From Cornus controversa (taxonomy: Eukaryota > Streptophyta > Magnoliopsida > Cornales > Cornaceae), in NCBI GenBank assembly GCA_026545225.1, contig CM048850.1, positions 5,212,001 to 5,276,000 of the forward strand: a DNA stretch of 64,000 nucleotides. Direction: 5' to 3'. Below, one piece after another: positions 1 to 11,410 of the stretch. The notes under the pieces are model-generated. The model did not search any database, was not told where the DNA came from, and worked only from the letters and a program-made list of their open reading frames with translations. The stretch's first letter is position 1, and each line of letters starts with the position of its first letter. The translations under genes were made by a program, and so were the position numbers.

Positions 1-1748
1 TTTGGAATTGATGACGACACAACTTCACTTGCCTTTCCTTTTGGATTTGAAGGGATGTTATGCACATTTGGATTTAAAGGAAACACTTTTGGATTTAAAT
101 GGGATTCTTTTGGATTTGCGGATTGCTCATTGAATTCCTTCTTCTCTTCCTCCCCTACCTTGGAATTGATGATTTTACCACTCCTTAAGGTGGTGATTGA
201 TTGAACTTGCTCCGGAGGAGCATTACAAGTTGAAGATGACGGATCCTCAATCATATGAACATCCTTAGGATTTGCCACCGGTTGACTCGGTAACTTACCT
301 TCCTCCCTTCTATTCAAGGCATTAGCTAGTTGCCCGATTTGAGCTTCTAACCTAGCCATAGATTGAGCATTCGCTTCCAGCTTAGAGATTGATTGAGAGT
401 GAGTTTGCAATAAGCGGGTATTGGCCTCAAGATTGCTTATCACTCTTTCTTCAAAGCCTTGGCTTCTCGGAGGAGGTGGTGGTTGTTGGTAATTGGATCT
501 TTGATGGTAAGGTTGAGGATTCGGCCTATAATGAGGCTGTTGAGATTGGGAATTAAAAGAATTTTGCCCTTGAAAAGAGGGACTTGATTCTTGAGGTTTC
601 CATGAAAAAGCTGGATGGTTCTTGTAACCAGGATTGTACGTGTTTGAATATGGATCATTCATTTGTTTAGAGTACAAGGCATTCGCTTGCTCTTGAGCAT
701 AATCGAGAGATTGCCCGGCAATAGGACAATCTCGCACGAAATGTGAAGTACTATAGCAAAACGAACAACCTTCCTGATTTTGAACAGGTTGGCTTGGAGT
801 AGGCAGCCCATTTTTCATGATTAAATCCATTTTTCGGGATAGGGCTTCTACTTGCATGGCAACCTCATCTACCCGTGAAATTTCATGCACTCCTCTACAA
901 GGTTGGGTGGCCTTCCCTTTCCTAGTGGAGGAGCGTTGAGCTGAATTGTTGCTTAGGGTTTGAAAAAGTTTCCATGCCTCATCGGGGCTTTTCAAAAGGT
1001 ATCCACCCCCACACGCGGAGTCTATCATTTGTCTATGTTGCTCACTCACCCCATCATAAAAGCTTTACACTAGCTGCCATTTTGGGACAGCATGATGCGG
1101 ACAAGATTTAAGAAGGTCTTTTAATCTCTCCCACGTCTCATGAAATTGTTATTGGTCAATTTGGGTGAATCCAGTGATGGCTCTCCGAATATCACTCGTC
1201 TTTCCCATTGGGAAGTATTTTTTTAAGAACTCGATTTGCATCTCCGCCCTAGAATGGATTGAGTTAGGTTCTAAAGAATTGAACCAACTTCTAGCTTTAT
1301 CTTTTAGGGAGAAGGGGAACATACGCAGCTTTAGATCATCCTCCGTAAAGTGTGGTACACGAATAGTGGAACACACAGAAAGGAAGTAATCTAAGTGCCG
1401 GTATGGATCCTCATTAAGGAGACCATGGAAGCTATTAAGAAGATTGATGGTGGAGGACTTTATTTCGAATTGATTTGCCGCTACATCCGAAAATTGGATA
1501 CATGAAGGTACTTCAAATGTAGTCGGAAGGTAAAAGTCTATAAGCAACTCTCCTTGAGGAGGTGGAGGTGGAGGTGGTTGTTCATGATTAAAAGGAGGTA
1601 GTCCGGGAGGTTGTCTTTCATTTGGATCCATGTTTTCAGTCCTAGGCAATATAGGGTCCCTAGAGGTTCCTCTACGTTGTCTAAGTGTTCTTTCAAGTTC
1701 AATATTACACGGTAGCAATGGAAGTGACAAGGACCGTCTACCTAGCAT
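1..1748 (-). pseudogene. gag: Athila-type gag, two nonsense codons, runs off window
   Basis: Capsid/nucleocapsid gene of a Ty3/gypsy Athila-type element, read from 1748 leftwards. The first 199 codons carry the retrotransposon gag capsid signature (DPYRHLDYF, then LRMFPFSLKDKARSWF and EFLKKYFP). A stop lies at 1149-1151 and a second at 1065-1067; homologous gags in this window have a sense codon (Gln at the second) there. The frame then stays open to base 1. It includes a CCHC zinc knuckle at about 728-769 (CSFCYSTSHFVRDC, C-x2-C-x4-H-x4-C), a Pro/Gln-rich stretch and the conserved ITTLRSGK tail. The start at 1748 fits the family N terminus (ERTLRQ follows). Pol lies outside the window. The family assignment rests on similarity to the other two gags here and the tRNA-Asp PBS. 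Confidence 0.85.
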
Positions 1749-2020
1749 GCATTAATAGTAGAACAACACCTCAATACACAAAATAAATAAATTAAACAAT
1801 AATATATACAAAAAAAATGAATGAACTCAAACCTACTAATTTTAGACTTTATACTCACAAAGGGTTCCAACTTTGATCCTTTTAGATGTCCGCTATGTGG
1901 TATACCTAAAATCAAGAAATTGGAGCAGTAAGAACAAGATATATACAAAAAGAATGAAAGAATTTCTAGTTTAAGAATTAAACCAGATTTAATCTTTCAA
2001 TGGCGACAATTACACCGTAG

Positions 2021-2038
2021 TCCCCGGCAACAGTGCCA
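2021..2038 (-). other. Primer-binding site, tRNA-Asp type
   Basis: Read on the minus strand this is TGGCACTGTTGCCGGGGA. It matches the complement of the plant tRNA-Asp(GUC) 3' end with two transitions. It lies 6 nt inside the LTR boundary at 2045, as expected for Athila elements, and fixes the element's orientation. Confidence 0.85.
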
Positions 2039-2044
2039 AAATTT

Positions 2045-3474
2045 TGATGTGGCTAAACTCGGATTAAATTGTAAGCTTAATTTTGCCCTTTTTATCAAAA
2101 TATAATTTAACCACTCGCAAGAGCACGAATCTTTGTAAATAAGGTTCTATATAGAGGGTTTCGATCCCACGAGGACTAGTCGCAATTGTCTTAAAGAAAG
2201 ATTAATTTTACTTTAATTCTAAAAACAGGTTTTTGGATTTTTGATTATAAACTATTGCATGAATGAAATGACAATAAAATTAAAGAGTAAAGTTGGGAGA
2301 GAGAGCTAGGGGTGGTTTCCACCACTAGCCATTCACATGTTCATAAGTGTAGCAAGCATGGGATTCATAAATTAAATGCCTAACAATGTCATTAGGCTTG
2401 TGACCTCAATGACATATCAAAAGATCAATGTGTGTGCTAACCTATCATAATCCATCTTCAACAAGCATAGCTCTTCAACCTAACTAACTACCTAATTACC
2501 CTACTCTCTAAGTGAACACTACATGCATCCAAACTACCTTGTCTTGGCATGGACTATACAAGCAAACATCACACATTCATTTAAACACCATTATCTAGCC
2601 ATCATTTGCACTTCTTGTGGAATATGCAAATGTTGTGCATTCAAGTGACAAAATCTACTCTAAGACAAGAATAAATTCCAAATCAAATGAATATATATAA
2701 GAAATGTATTTGTGTACATAATCACTAGGCTAAATAATCAACATTTAACTATAAATCCCCAAGTGCTACAAAAATGAACAAGTTTACATGGCTAGGTGTG
2801 TCAACCACACCCTAGTGGAGAAGTTAGTTGGTCATGGCAGCCTTGCACCCTTCCATTGATGAAGAAAGTGAAGCTTCTTGGTCTGGTTCAGCTCCTCTTC
2901 TTCCTCTCCCGAAGGTTTCTCCTTGGATGGTCTGATGTGTGTTGAGAGATATGTGAGATATGATAGATATGGCCCTTTTTGTGCTTTTTGGCTTCCTTTT
3001 CAACCTTGGGGGCCCACCATATATATATATATATATGACTATATATATCCCTTGTATCAAGAAGGTCCCCAAGGGTCTTGTTCAAGTCAGACAATCCCTT
3101 TAAGTCGTGCAAAAAGGAGGATTTTGTTGCAAGTGGGAGAGCAGGTGAGCAAGTGGCCAAGTGGGTTCTGCAGAATCTCGATCAATCGAGATTGGTTCTC
3201 GATTGATCGAGATTTCGATCAATCGAAATGAGATCTCGATCAATCGAGATTTTGATTAATCAAGATCAACATCTCGATTGATCGAGATGCCTTTGGCTGC
3301 AATTCTGACTTTTTCTCTTCAGCTACAAATAGCTTCAAACTTTGCTCCATTTGCTCTAATACCTGCAATACATCAAAAACACAAAAATACCGTAAACATA
3401 TCTCGGTAAACGCAAAAACGGAACTAACATATGCAATAAAAAGGGTTCAAATGCATAGAATTGAACACTTATCA
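2045..3474 (-). mobile_element. 5' LTR of Athila-type element (minus strand)
   Basis: About 1430 bp. Minus-strand ends are TGATAAGTG (at 3474) and CACATCA (at 2045), followed by the PBS. The same LTR family reappears in plus orientation at 63496-64000. It contains a palindrome cluster at 3175-3289 and a (TA)n run near 3019-3036. The partner LTR is left of the window, so the duplicated target cannot be checked; the right flank is CAGGT. Short open frames at 2824-3231 look like chance frames in U3. Confidence 0.85.
3175..3289. repeat. Palindrome cluster, TCGATTGATCGA type
   Basis: About six imperfect copies of CTCGATCAATCGAGAT and its reverse complement lie in 115 bp of the LTR, 185-300 bp from its 5' end. 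Each unit is itself close to an inverted repeat. The same cluster occurs in the related LTR at 63682-63790. Confidence 0.85.
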
Positions 3475-3690
3475 CAGGTGATGAGATAATTTTGGAATGC
3501 ACCACTAAGAACATCGGTCTTACCAAGTGATGAGATAATTTCAGAATACACCACTGAAAACATCGGTCCTACCAAGTGGTGAGACTACTTCAATATGCAC
3601 CATCAAGAACATCGGTCCTACCAGGTGATGCGATCATTTCAAAATACACCACCGAGAACATCGGTCCTACCAGGTGATGAGACCACTTTG
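3475..3690. repeat. ~60-bp imperfect tandem repeats in LTR
   Basis: Four units share GTGATGAGA...CACCA...GAACATCGGTCCTACCA. Equivalent arrays with different sequence occur at 6780-7085 and 14870-15210 in other long LTRs. Confidence 0.8.
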
Positions 3691-6068
3691 ACACCGTGAC
3701 CGACTAATGACCTACTCTGGGTGATTCAAACACACTTTCCCGTTTCCTCATAACGGCCCCATATATGCATTTCGAACATATAACAACCAAGCATTCAATG
3801 TTCATGCCTCACAATGCAAAAGCTAGTTAAATGTACATAGTTTCATCTCCACATAATCACACATATAACTAACTATACATGTAAAATCTAGCATACAATT
3901 CACATATGCTCACAAATCTCACTTAAGCACATTTTAGTCATGTTTCACCAATGCATACATTTTCTATATACAGATAGCATGCATTTAATTCACATAAACC
4001 CACATATATTCACCTATATGTCCAATTTTGCATATAAGTACTATATGCACAGACACTAGCATAAATATAATCATGCTCACAGTCAATGCATGTATTCACT
4101 ACAAGTAGCAAACATGCATTCCAATCACAATATATAAACACATATATATTTCGTCACTCATATATGTAATAAGATCATATAGAACAATTAGCACATCATA
4201 GTCATGCTCTTCAAATACTCGCCAATACTATAATCATATTTAGCATGCATTCCCACTACTACCACAAATATATAATCATATATATATTTATCACCATGCA
4301 TAAAAGGCACATATGCATACGAAACAACGTTTAGCTAAATATATATTATTTAGCATAAATTACATGGGCTAAATCTACACATATACATATCACAATGTAC
4401 ACAAGCATTTAAATCTAGCATGCATTCATATCCCAAATATATATATATACTCATATATATACCATAACCACATTTATATATATGTGAGCACCTATATATA
4501 TATAAACACCACATATGAACAATTAAGATAACATATGTAAAATTAATGACGTATTTAAAATAGATACGTAGGAGATAGAGGCAAGAATCAACTTGCCTTA
4601 GGTCTCGTTTTCGCCAAGTCTGCGCTTGCAAAGCGGTCCATCTCCATATCCGGTCCAGTCCCATGTCAAAGTCCATGCAAACCATCCACTTTCTTCTTTC
4701 CATTCCCATGGTTGGTCCAACCCAAACCATAACCCAAATTTCAGCCCAATTCCATGGTCTAAGCCCAATAGCTAGTCTAATCCATTTATTAGACTAGACC
4801 CATGTGAACTTCACATCCCACACTGCTAACCAAGAAACCCATCGACTGGTAAACACCCAATGTTGTAACCCAAAACCATTAAACCATCATCTCACTCACT
4901 AGCCGAAACTAAACCAGCCTCATCGTCCAAGCAGCCGTGAACAGCCTCCTACCACTGCAAGGATCACCTATCATAACCACCTCGCCGGAACCATTCGGAA
5001 CCATCAACAAAACTGCCCAATACAACCAGCCCCAAAGTCGAGCCACCACTCGAAACCCAATCGTGAAAACCTAGCCGAGTCCCCACAATTGGACACTACC
5101 ACCACCAGTCACGGCCATAGTAGCAGTGAACCACCAGCCACTTCAACTCACCCAGCCAAGCACCACCTACCGAACCTATGACCATCTTAACCATGAAAGT
5201 CCAAACAGCCTCAGACCACCGTCCAAACCCACTACCAAGAACACCTCAACAACCGAGTCAAACCGTCACCAAAAGCCAACCGAAGCCACCATGGTCACAC
5301 CCGAGTCCACTATCAGAGCTACCGTGGGCAAACCCAGCCCAAAACTGAACCAAACACAGCTACCTCTCTCTCTCTCCTTCTATCGGTGAGTCACCATCGG
5401 TCGTCGCCGGAGCACCATCTCAATGGGCAGCCTCAGCCAAACCAAACACCACCCAGTCGTGTCTCAACGTCACCACCATCGAAAACCCATCAGCGACACC
5501 ACCATGAACAGCCGGTAACCACAGTCGCCGTCGACACCACCGCCAGAAACAACCTCCATTGCCGCTGCTAGGGCCACTGGAACGGATCCTCCCTTTCTCT
5601 CCTTCTGTTTCTCTCTCCCCCGATTTCTCTCTCTTTTCTCCTTTTCTTTCTTTTTCTTTTCTTTTTCTCTTTTTCTTCCTCCTTCTTGGCTGACCACCCA
5701 TTTCTCTTATCTTCTATCAATACACCACATATTATTTATGTATATAATATATGTATATACTACCATACATGTATATATACATACTTATATACATGACAAC
5801 CACATAATTATATATGTGCACCACCATTCCCTTATAATTGCATATAAGCCCACAATATATTTATAAGTTAATATAAATATACCCACCATAACTATATATA
5901 TATGTATCCCCATATATATATATATAGAACTACATCCTCCATCGATATATATACAATTCTATATATATATACATGTATATCCACATTTTTTTCGAAATTA
6001 ATTAATTCAAAAAAATAAATTCGGTCCAAATTCACCCGAAACTGGTCAACATTAATCCGGGTCGTTAC
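3475..6068 (-). mobile_element. Long chromovirus-type LTR, 3' part missing
   Basis: Minus-strand LTR beginning TGTAACGACCCGG at 6068. Its layout matches the solo LTR at 48859-60604: a TA-rich stretch, a pyrimidine-rich tract at 5580-5695 (purine-rich on the minus strand), a GC-rich middle, and a strongly matching block at 4560-4720 versus 50500-50640. A tandem array of about 60-bp units (ATCGGTCCTACCA) occupies 3475-3690. The 3' part of the LTR is not in the window because the Athila element at 1-3474 interrupts it. No PPT or PBS adjoins 6068. Open frames such as 5126-5571 are not supported as genes. Confidence 0.7.
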
Positions 6069-8279
6069 ATTCTAAGTCCTTTCTACCCACAAAATTAATT
6101 CGTACAACCTTGAAATCATACATGAAAGGAATCTACAACATTCACATGTTCTAAATCATGCTCATAATCAAATCATGCACTAATATGAGTCATTCTCCAT
6201 CATAAACATATTCCAATTTATATTGAAATCTTCCATCATTACATTAGTCCATCAAATGAAATTAGCTACTCTTAACAAGCATTACATAAAAAAGTCCATT
6301 ATCTTATCATATTTAACAAGCTCATAGTCTAAGCATACACCCAAGTTACATTGTCAAAATATAACTATAACTCAAAGGGAAAGACCTCATGCCACAAGCT
6401 GGCATAGATAGCCACAAAATATACAATATCCAAAATAAAGTTAAAAGCTACGAGTGTTCAACTTTGACATTCAAGTTCCATTTGTCATCGGCGCCTTATC
6501 TGTAAAAAGAGTTTAGAAAAAAGGGGTGAGCACTACGACGGCTCAGTAGAGATACCCCAACCCACCTAAGTGTCGACTCGATACTGACATACATGAATGT
6601 ATGTCACTATATTACAAGTATCATCAAACATATATACCATATTCATTCACAATCAACGAATATATAAGAATGCATTAAACACATATCATGCTTTACAAAT
6701 AATAATGTAAGCAAAATCATACACTTGTCTCCCTCTCGGACTCAACCCGATACCCTACCATGATTTTTACCAACCATGTGACCTGGGACGCCTCCCACAC
6801 GATTTGAACACCATCACCGAGTATTTACCTACTCCAAGGTGATTAGACCACCGTCACCTAGTACTTACCTACTCCAGATGACTTAGCCTTTTTGTAGAAC
6901 TTATCACCGAGTATTTACCTACTCCAAGGTGATTAGACCGTCATCATCGAGTATTTACCTACTCCAAGGTGAATAGGCTATTTTGGAATCATCACCGATT
7001 ATTTACCTACTCGAAGGTGATTTGACCACTTCACAACCGTTACCGAGTATTAACCTACTCTAGGTAACTCAACCACCATACCTTGTTTCCTCACAACTGC
7101 CTATATATGCATTTCGAACATATAATAATCAAGCATTCAATATTCATGCTTCGCAATGCATAAACTAATTAATAAAATACATAGCATGTATTTCTATCTC
7201 CACAAAGTCACACATATATTTAGCTATACATGTGAAACCTAGCATATCATTCACATATACACATAAACCTCACTTAAGCACAATTTAGTCATGCTTCACC
7301 AATGCACACATTTTCTATATAAAGATAGCATACACAACAACACATAGCACATACATGTTCACTATAACACCTTTTCACATATGTGCACATAACCTAGCAT
7401 ATAAGTACAGATACTAAAATATCTCACACATTCACTCCTTATACCATGTATACTACCATATATATATCAATTTCATACAAGATACTAAAGAGAAGTAGAA
7501 TTACAACACATCCCACCCCTCTTACCACACTAAATTATGCAATACACACTCTTAGTTCTCACCGCTTCACCAAAAATCCTAGAATCGACAAATAAATGAG
7601 AAGGAGAACCCCTCAAAATTGAAGGCCTTCCAAGAACTTCACCAAATTTCTCGCAACGTCTACCTTGTCAAATCACGTATTTGATCGATTTAAGTCAAAG
7701 CGCTAGCCATCCCCTACCTATTTCCCTTCTTCGGCGAGTCTTGAAACCAAGCTGAATGGGTCTGAAATGTAGAGAGAAGGTAGAGAGTAGAAGAGTGAAA
7801 GGTTTAGAGAGAGATTAATTCATAAGAAATGGATGGGACTCTCTCAGTCATTTTTTTAAAAGCATATTGGGGTGCGAAATGACTACTTCACCACCTGGCC
7901 ACTTTATGTACCTTCCCGGATTTTGTTTTCGATTTCAAAAACTTCTGCGATCTCGAAATCACTTCCTTTACTCTCCAAACATTTCATATAAGCTATTCCC
8001 AAAAGTAAATATTTTCAATTTTTTTTCGAATTCTCGGGCTCACTTAACCGCATCCTAGGCCCTGATTTGACCAAAAAGTCAAACTTCTCCAAATATTTCA
8101 AAAATTTACCAAAACCCTTAAAACACTTATCGCATAATTAAGATGTATGTGTGCATTTGTACATTTAAGGACAAATTTAGGGCAAGAATTAAAAAATATT
8201 CAGAAATTGAAAAAAAAAAAAGTGGAACGTTCTAATCTAACACATAATTTCAAAGGCTTGAGTATTCTAGGATGTCACA
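6069..8279 (-). mobile_element. Long LTR fragment, 5' part (minus strand)
   Basis: The right edge reads TGTGACATCC on the minus strand at 8279, a typical start for long plant gypsy LTRs. Inside lie a tandem array (6780-7085) and a conserved splice-acceptor-like block (6485-6550), in the order expected for this LTR class. The left edge at 6069 abuts the start of another LTR. The simplest reading is that the LTR ending at 6068 inserted into this one. The partner half lies outside the window, so the TSD cannot be tested. No PBS or coding sequence was seen. Confidence 0.55.
6780..7085. repeat. ~55-60-bp tandem repeats in LTR
   Basis: Five to six imperfect copies of TCACCGAGTATTTACCTACT plus CCAAGGTGATTAGACC. 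They are comparable in position and unit size to the arrays in the other long LTRs. Confidence 0.8.
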
Positions 8280-10350
8280 GTTCCTAATTACAAGATATAT
8301 TAATCTTTGACATAGTTGGAATTTTAAACCCTTAATGGCAAGACATGATAGCTATGATGAATACATAGTTAAAAAAATGAAAATTCAGTTGTTTCAATTG
8401 TTCGCCGCACCCCCAAACTTAAAGCAAACATTATCCTCAATGTTTGATGACAAAAAAGAGAAACAAATGTTACCAGCAAGGTTGATGGAATTTAAAAGGG
8501 AAAAATATCAACCGGGGCACAAAATAGAGCACACAGGGCACGTTCTCATAAAGTGCAGTTGGAAGACCTGCAAGGATTACAAAACTACATACCACACATA
8601 TTGAAGAAGAATTAGAAATTAAAACTAATGAACCAAAGGGGGAGGGGCTAAATAGGTTCTTCAATTTCTCTCCCTAATATTGCAAGCTTGGCTGGCACAT
8701 ACAATCACACAATTTGATATACACGCAGATTTATAGAGGAAACGCCAAGGTGGGGAAAAACCTCTTCGAACTGAGCTCCACTATGTCTGAAAGGGTAGTA
8801 CAGTAATCTTCTCAATCACTCTCTCACACATTCAACTCCTAACATAGTTCGCTCCAGCACTCACCTAGTTCACAGCCTCCTAGGCTTGAACAACTCTCAC
8901 CAAATCTCACAATAGCTTTTCTACTCTTAATCCCAACTTAGGCTTCCCAAACCCAAGCTATATCACCTCAATCTCACCACAATCAATCACACTCCCCCTG
9001 TCCAAAGTATCCCAATACTTGGACTATATATAGTGATAGTGGAGTCAGTTCGATGTCTTGAATAGCAGCAAAGTCTTCAAGAAATGAAATTTATGGAATA
9101 CAAAAGATATGCATAAGCAGTAGCAAAAGGGTGCCGACCTGACATAACAAAAGTACTAAAATAAAGAATCTAAAATACAAAGAAAGGAAATAAAACAAAT
9201 AAATCCTAAACTAGTCCTGGACAGGAGGCGATGGCAGCGTAGGTGTACAAGTAGATATTGAGGCATCATGAGTGCCATGGGACTATGAGCCAATGAGAAG
9301 TGTCTAGCCTCTCGTTGGTCTCTTTAAGGTGATCTACAAAGTCTGTACGAAGCTACGAGATGTCTATGCTCAAATACTCATAACCAGTGGTTAGGTACTC
9401 ATAGTCTGGTCTGCTCATACCTGCCATCTCCTCATCATCCAAGTCAAACTGGATGTCTGCCTCTAGCGCAACATCATCAGCTGTTGGGATATCCATCTCC
9501 ATGGCATCCTCATCATATGCCTCAAAATCACTTTCATCACTTTCTCTCTCTCGAGAGCTACTCAGGGAAAGGCCATCATGTGAGATAACATCTTGTTCTA
9601 GCTCTGGAGAGAAAAGTGAGGGGCAAAGAGACTTGTTGTGCAATTTTTCTCTATATTAGTGAACCAATCGGCACACATGGTGTGTACCATTACGGGCACC
9701 ATAAGTCTCCAGGGAAGCTAACCAAAGTGGTAATCATCCTCATCGTCAAGAACATCCTCGGGATACTCATGAGGGCACCCGATAAGGGTGGCAAGGTCCT
9801 CCATCGAGAAAGCTATGGATGTGCCATTCACGCTCGTCCTAAGTATTCTTGGCTCAACACAATAGTCATATTTATGTAGAATACTTGCATGAGCTGGGAG
9901 TAGGTAAAATCAGCAGCTGGGGTAAGGAGCTCAAGAAGACAATGCTCTTCCAATGCACTAATAGACTATGAGGCATTGGGATCATCCACAAAGACAGCAT
10001 GGTCGGTAACATGCTCAGGGTAAAAATATCATGCCTTCCATTTTCTTTACAGGACATCTCGTATTGGAGCAGATGGAACTTTAGCTTAGACCAGTTTTGC
10101 TCAAAAATTAGACTGGGGAATTTCTTCAAACACCTAGCGGGCACTGTCAAACTTTGCCTTCTTTGGCCTCAAAATCCAACTAAAAACTGCTCTCTGTCAA
10201 TGGTTCACACAACCACAACAAACTCTTCCAATAATCACAACTTAACCCTCCAACAACCACAAACACAATCTCAAAACCAATAATTCAAAATCTAAAGGCA
10301 ACCTCACCTCCAACAAGTCCAAATGCAACCTAATGTTGTGTTCAACGTGT
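8280..10350 (-). pseudogene. Decayed Athila 3' region with remnant of extra ORF
   Basis: Positions 8408-8447 match the 3' non-coding region of the better preserved Athila elements (hairpin plus PPT-like motif). Minus-strand frames at about 9353-9643 (acidic, DESDFEAYDEDAMEMD) and 9700-10150 resemble the ORF between pol and the 3' LTR. For example, CPHEYPED near 9750-9780 corresponds to CPHECPDD in the copy at 36858-38081. Frameshifts and stops are frequent and no single frame can be followed. The segment 8600-9060 does not match the other Athila copies. It contains GTGGGGAAAAACC, a motif common in copia-type LTRs, so a small insertion is possible but unproven. Confidence 0.5.
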
Positions 10351-10552
10351 TCTTAAACCTTCAAAAATCCTTTGAATATGAAGGAAAATATATATAATGA
10401 GGAAGAAGATGACGAAGTGAGTGAATGAGGGTGTTGAGGTTGCTCGGTCGAAAGAGAGAGTGGGTCTGTGCGTGTAGGAGAGGGAGTGAAATGAGAGGGA
10501 GAGTGAGTGATTTAAATGTATAAGTGACTACATATGCAGTCACGTGTTGCCT

Positions 10553-10975
10553 TGTGATGCATCATAGTGGTTATTATGATGAATTGTCATTACGATACAT
10601 CAACAAAGATGCAAAATAAGGTGCAAAATCCCTTGGATTTTGAACTTAATTTTGGGCTTGAACTTACAATAAATTATCCTTGGTTTTATGATGCATCATC
10701 TTTACGATGCATTGCCATTGGATTTACAATGGATCGACAAAGATGCAAAATAAGGTGCGAAATCCCCTAGATTTTGATCTCAATTTTGGGCTTGAACTTA
10801 CGATGCATCCTCCTTGGTTTTACGATGCATTGCCATTGGATTTATGATGCATCAAAATTTTGATACATCGCCCAAGTTGAGAAATAAGGTGTGAAATGCT
10901 CTAGAATTGACCATAAAAATGCCAATATTTATAATGCATCATAATGAGGATTACGATGCATCGTCTTATCTTAGA
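10553..10975. repeat. Palindrome cluster, GATGCATC type, in ~130-bp units
   Basis: Three degenerate units of about 125-135 bp each carry CAAAGATGCAAAATAAGGTG and several copies of the perfect palindrome GATGCATC or one-base variants. It occupies the spacer between pol and the 3' ORF, the same place as the CGATCGAT clusters in two other Athila elements. Confidence 0.75.
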
Positions 10976-11049
10976 ATACATGGGGCCTAAATTTTCTAAG
11001 TGATGAAAATTCTAACCTAAGTATGTACAAGAGCAAAATTAAAATCTAA

Positions 11050-11410
11050 AGAGAATTAGATACATTCTTGTTGGATTGGACAGGTTACATAGAGCAAGAT
11101 AGGTCTATGGACGTGCCAAGTTTACCATCTACAGCAAGACGTACAAATGGATCATAAATCCAAATATACGGGATCCGTCAAGTCAACGACATCCACATAA
11201 TATTCGGGGACCTCAAGGACAACAAGGTCCATCTCAATTCTAGTCTAGACCTTATCAACCAAATTTGAATTCTTACGCTCCTCCACCTCCTCCTTCTCAA
11301 AATCCCAATTTTGAGGACAAGGTGTTGACGGTATTAAGCAACCTTGAGTCTAATAATCAATTTTTGCATTCCCACTCTCAATTCATTTCAAAGCTAAAAT
11401 CCCAAGTGGG
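11050..11410 (+). pseudogene. Athila gag C-terminal scrap, opposite strand
   Basis: The frame at 11265-11410 reads YAPPPPPSQNPNFEDKVLTV and then HSQFISKLKSQVGQD. This matches the Pro-rich region and SQSISKLE motif of the gag at 1-1748. It is on the plus strand and ends abruptly where the minus-strand integrase begins (about 11410), so it is a rearranged fragment and not part of the flanking pol. Upstream (11050-11260) is weakly similar, with stops. Confidence 0.6.

Noticed and set aside
5126..5571. Open frames rich in Thr, Pro, His
   Set aside because: They are the mirror of the GC-rich LTR module; no domain, and the frame is not kept in the related LTR.
8600..9060. Copia solo LTR
   Set aside because: One suggestive motif only (GTGGGGAAAAACC); no terminal TG/CA pair with a target duplication found.
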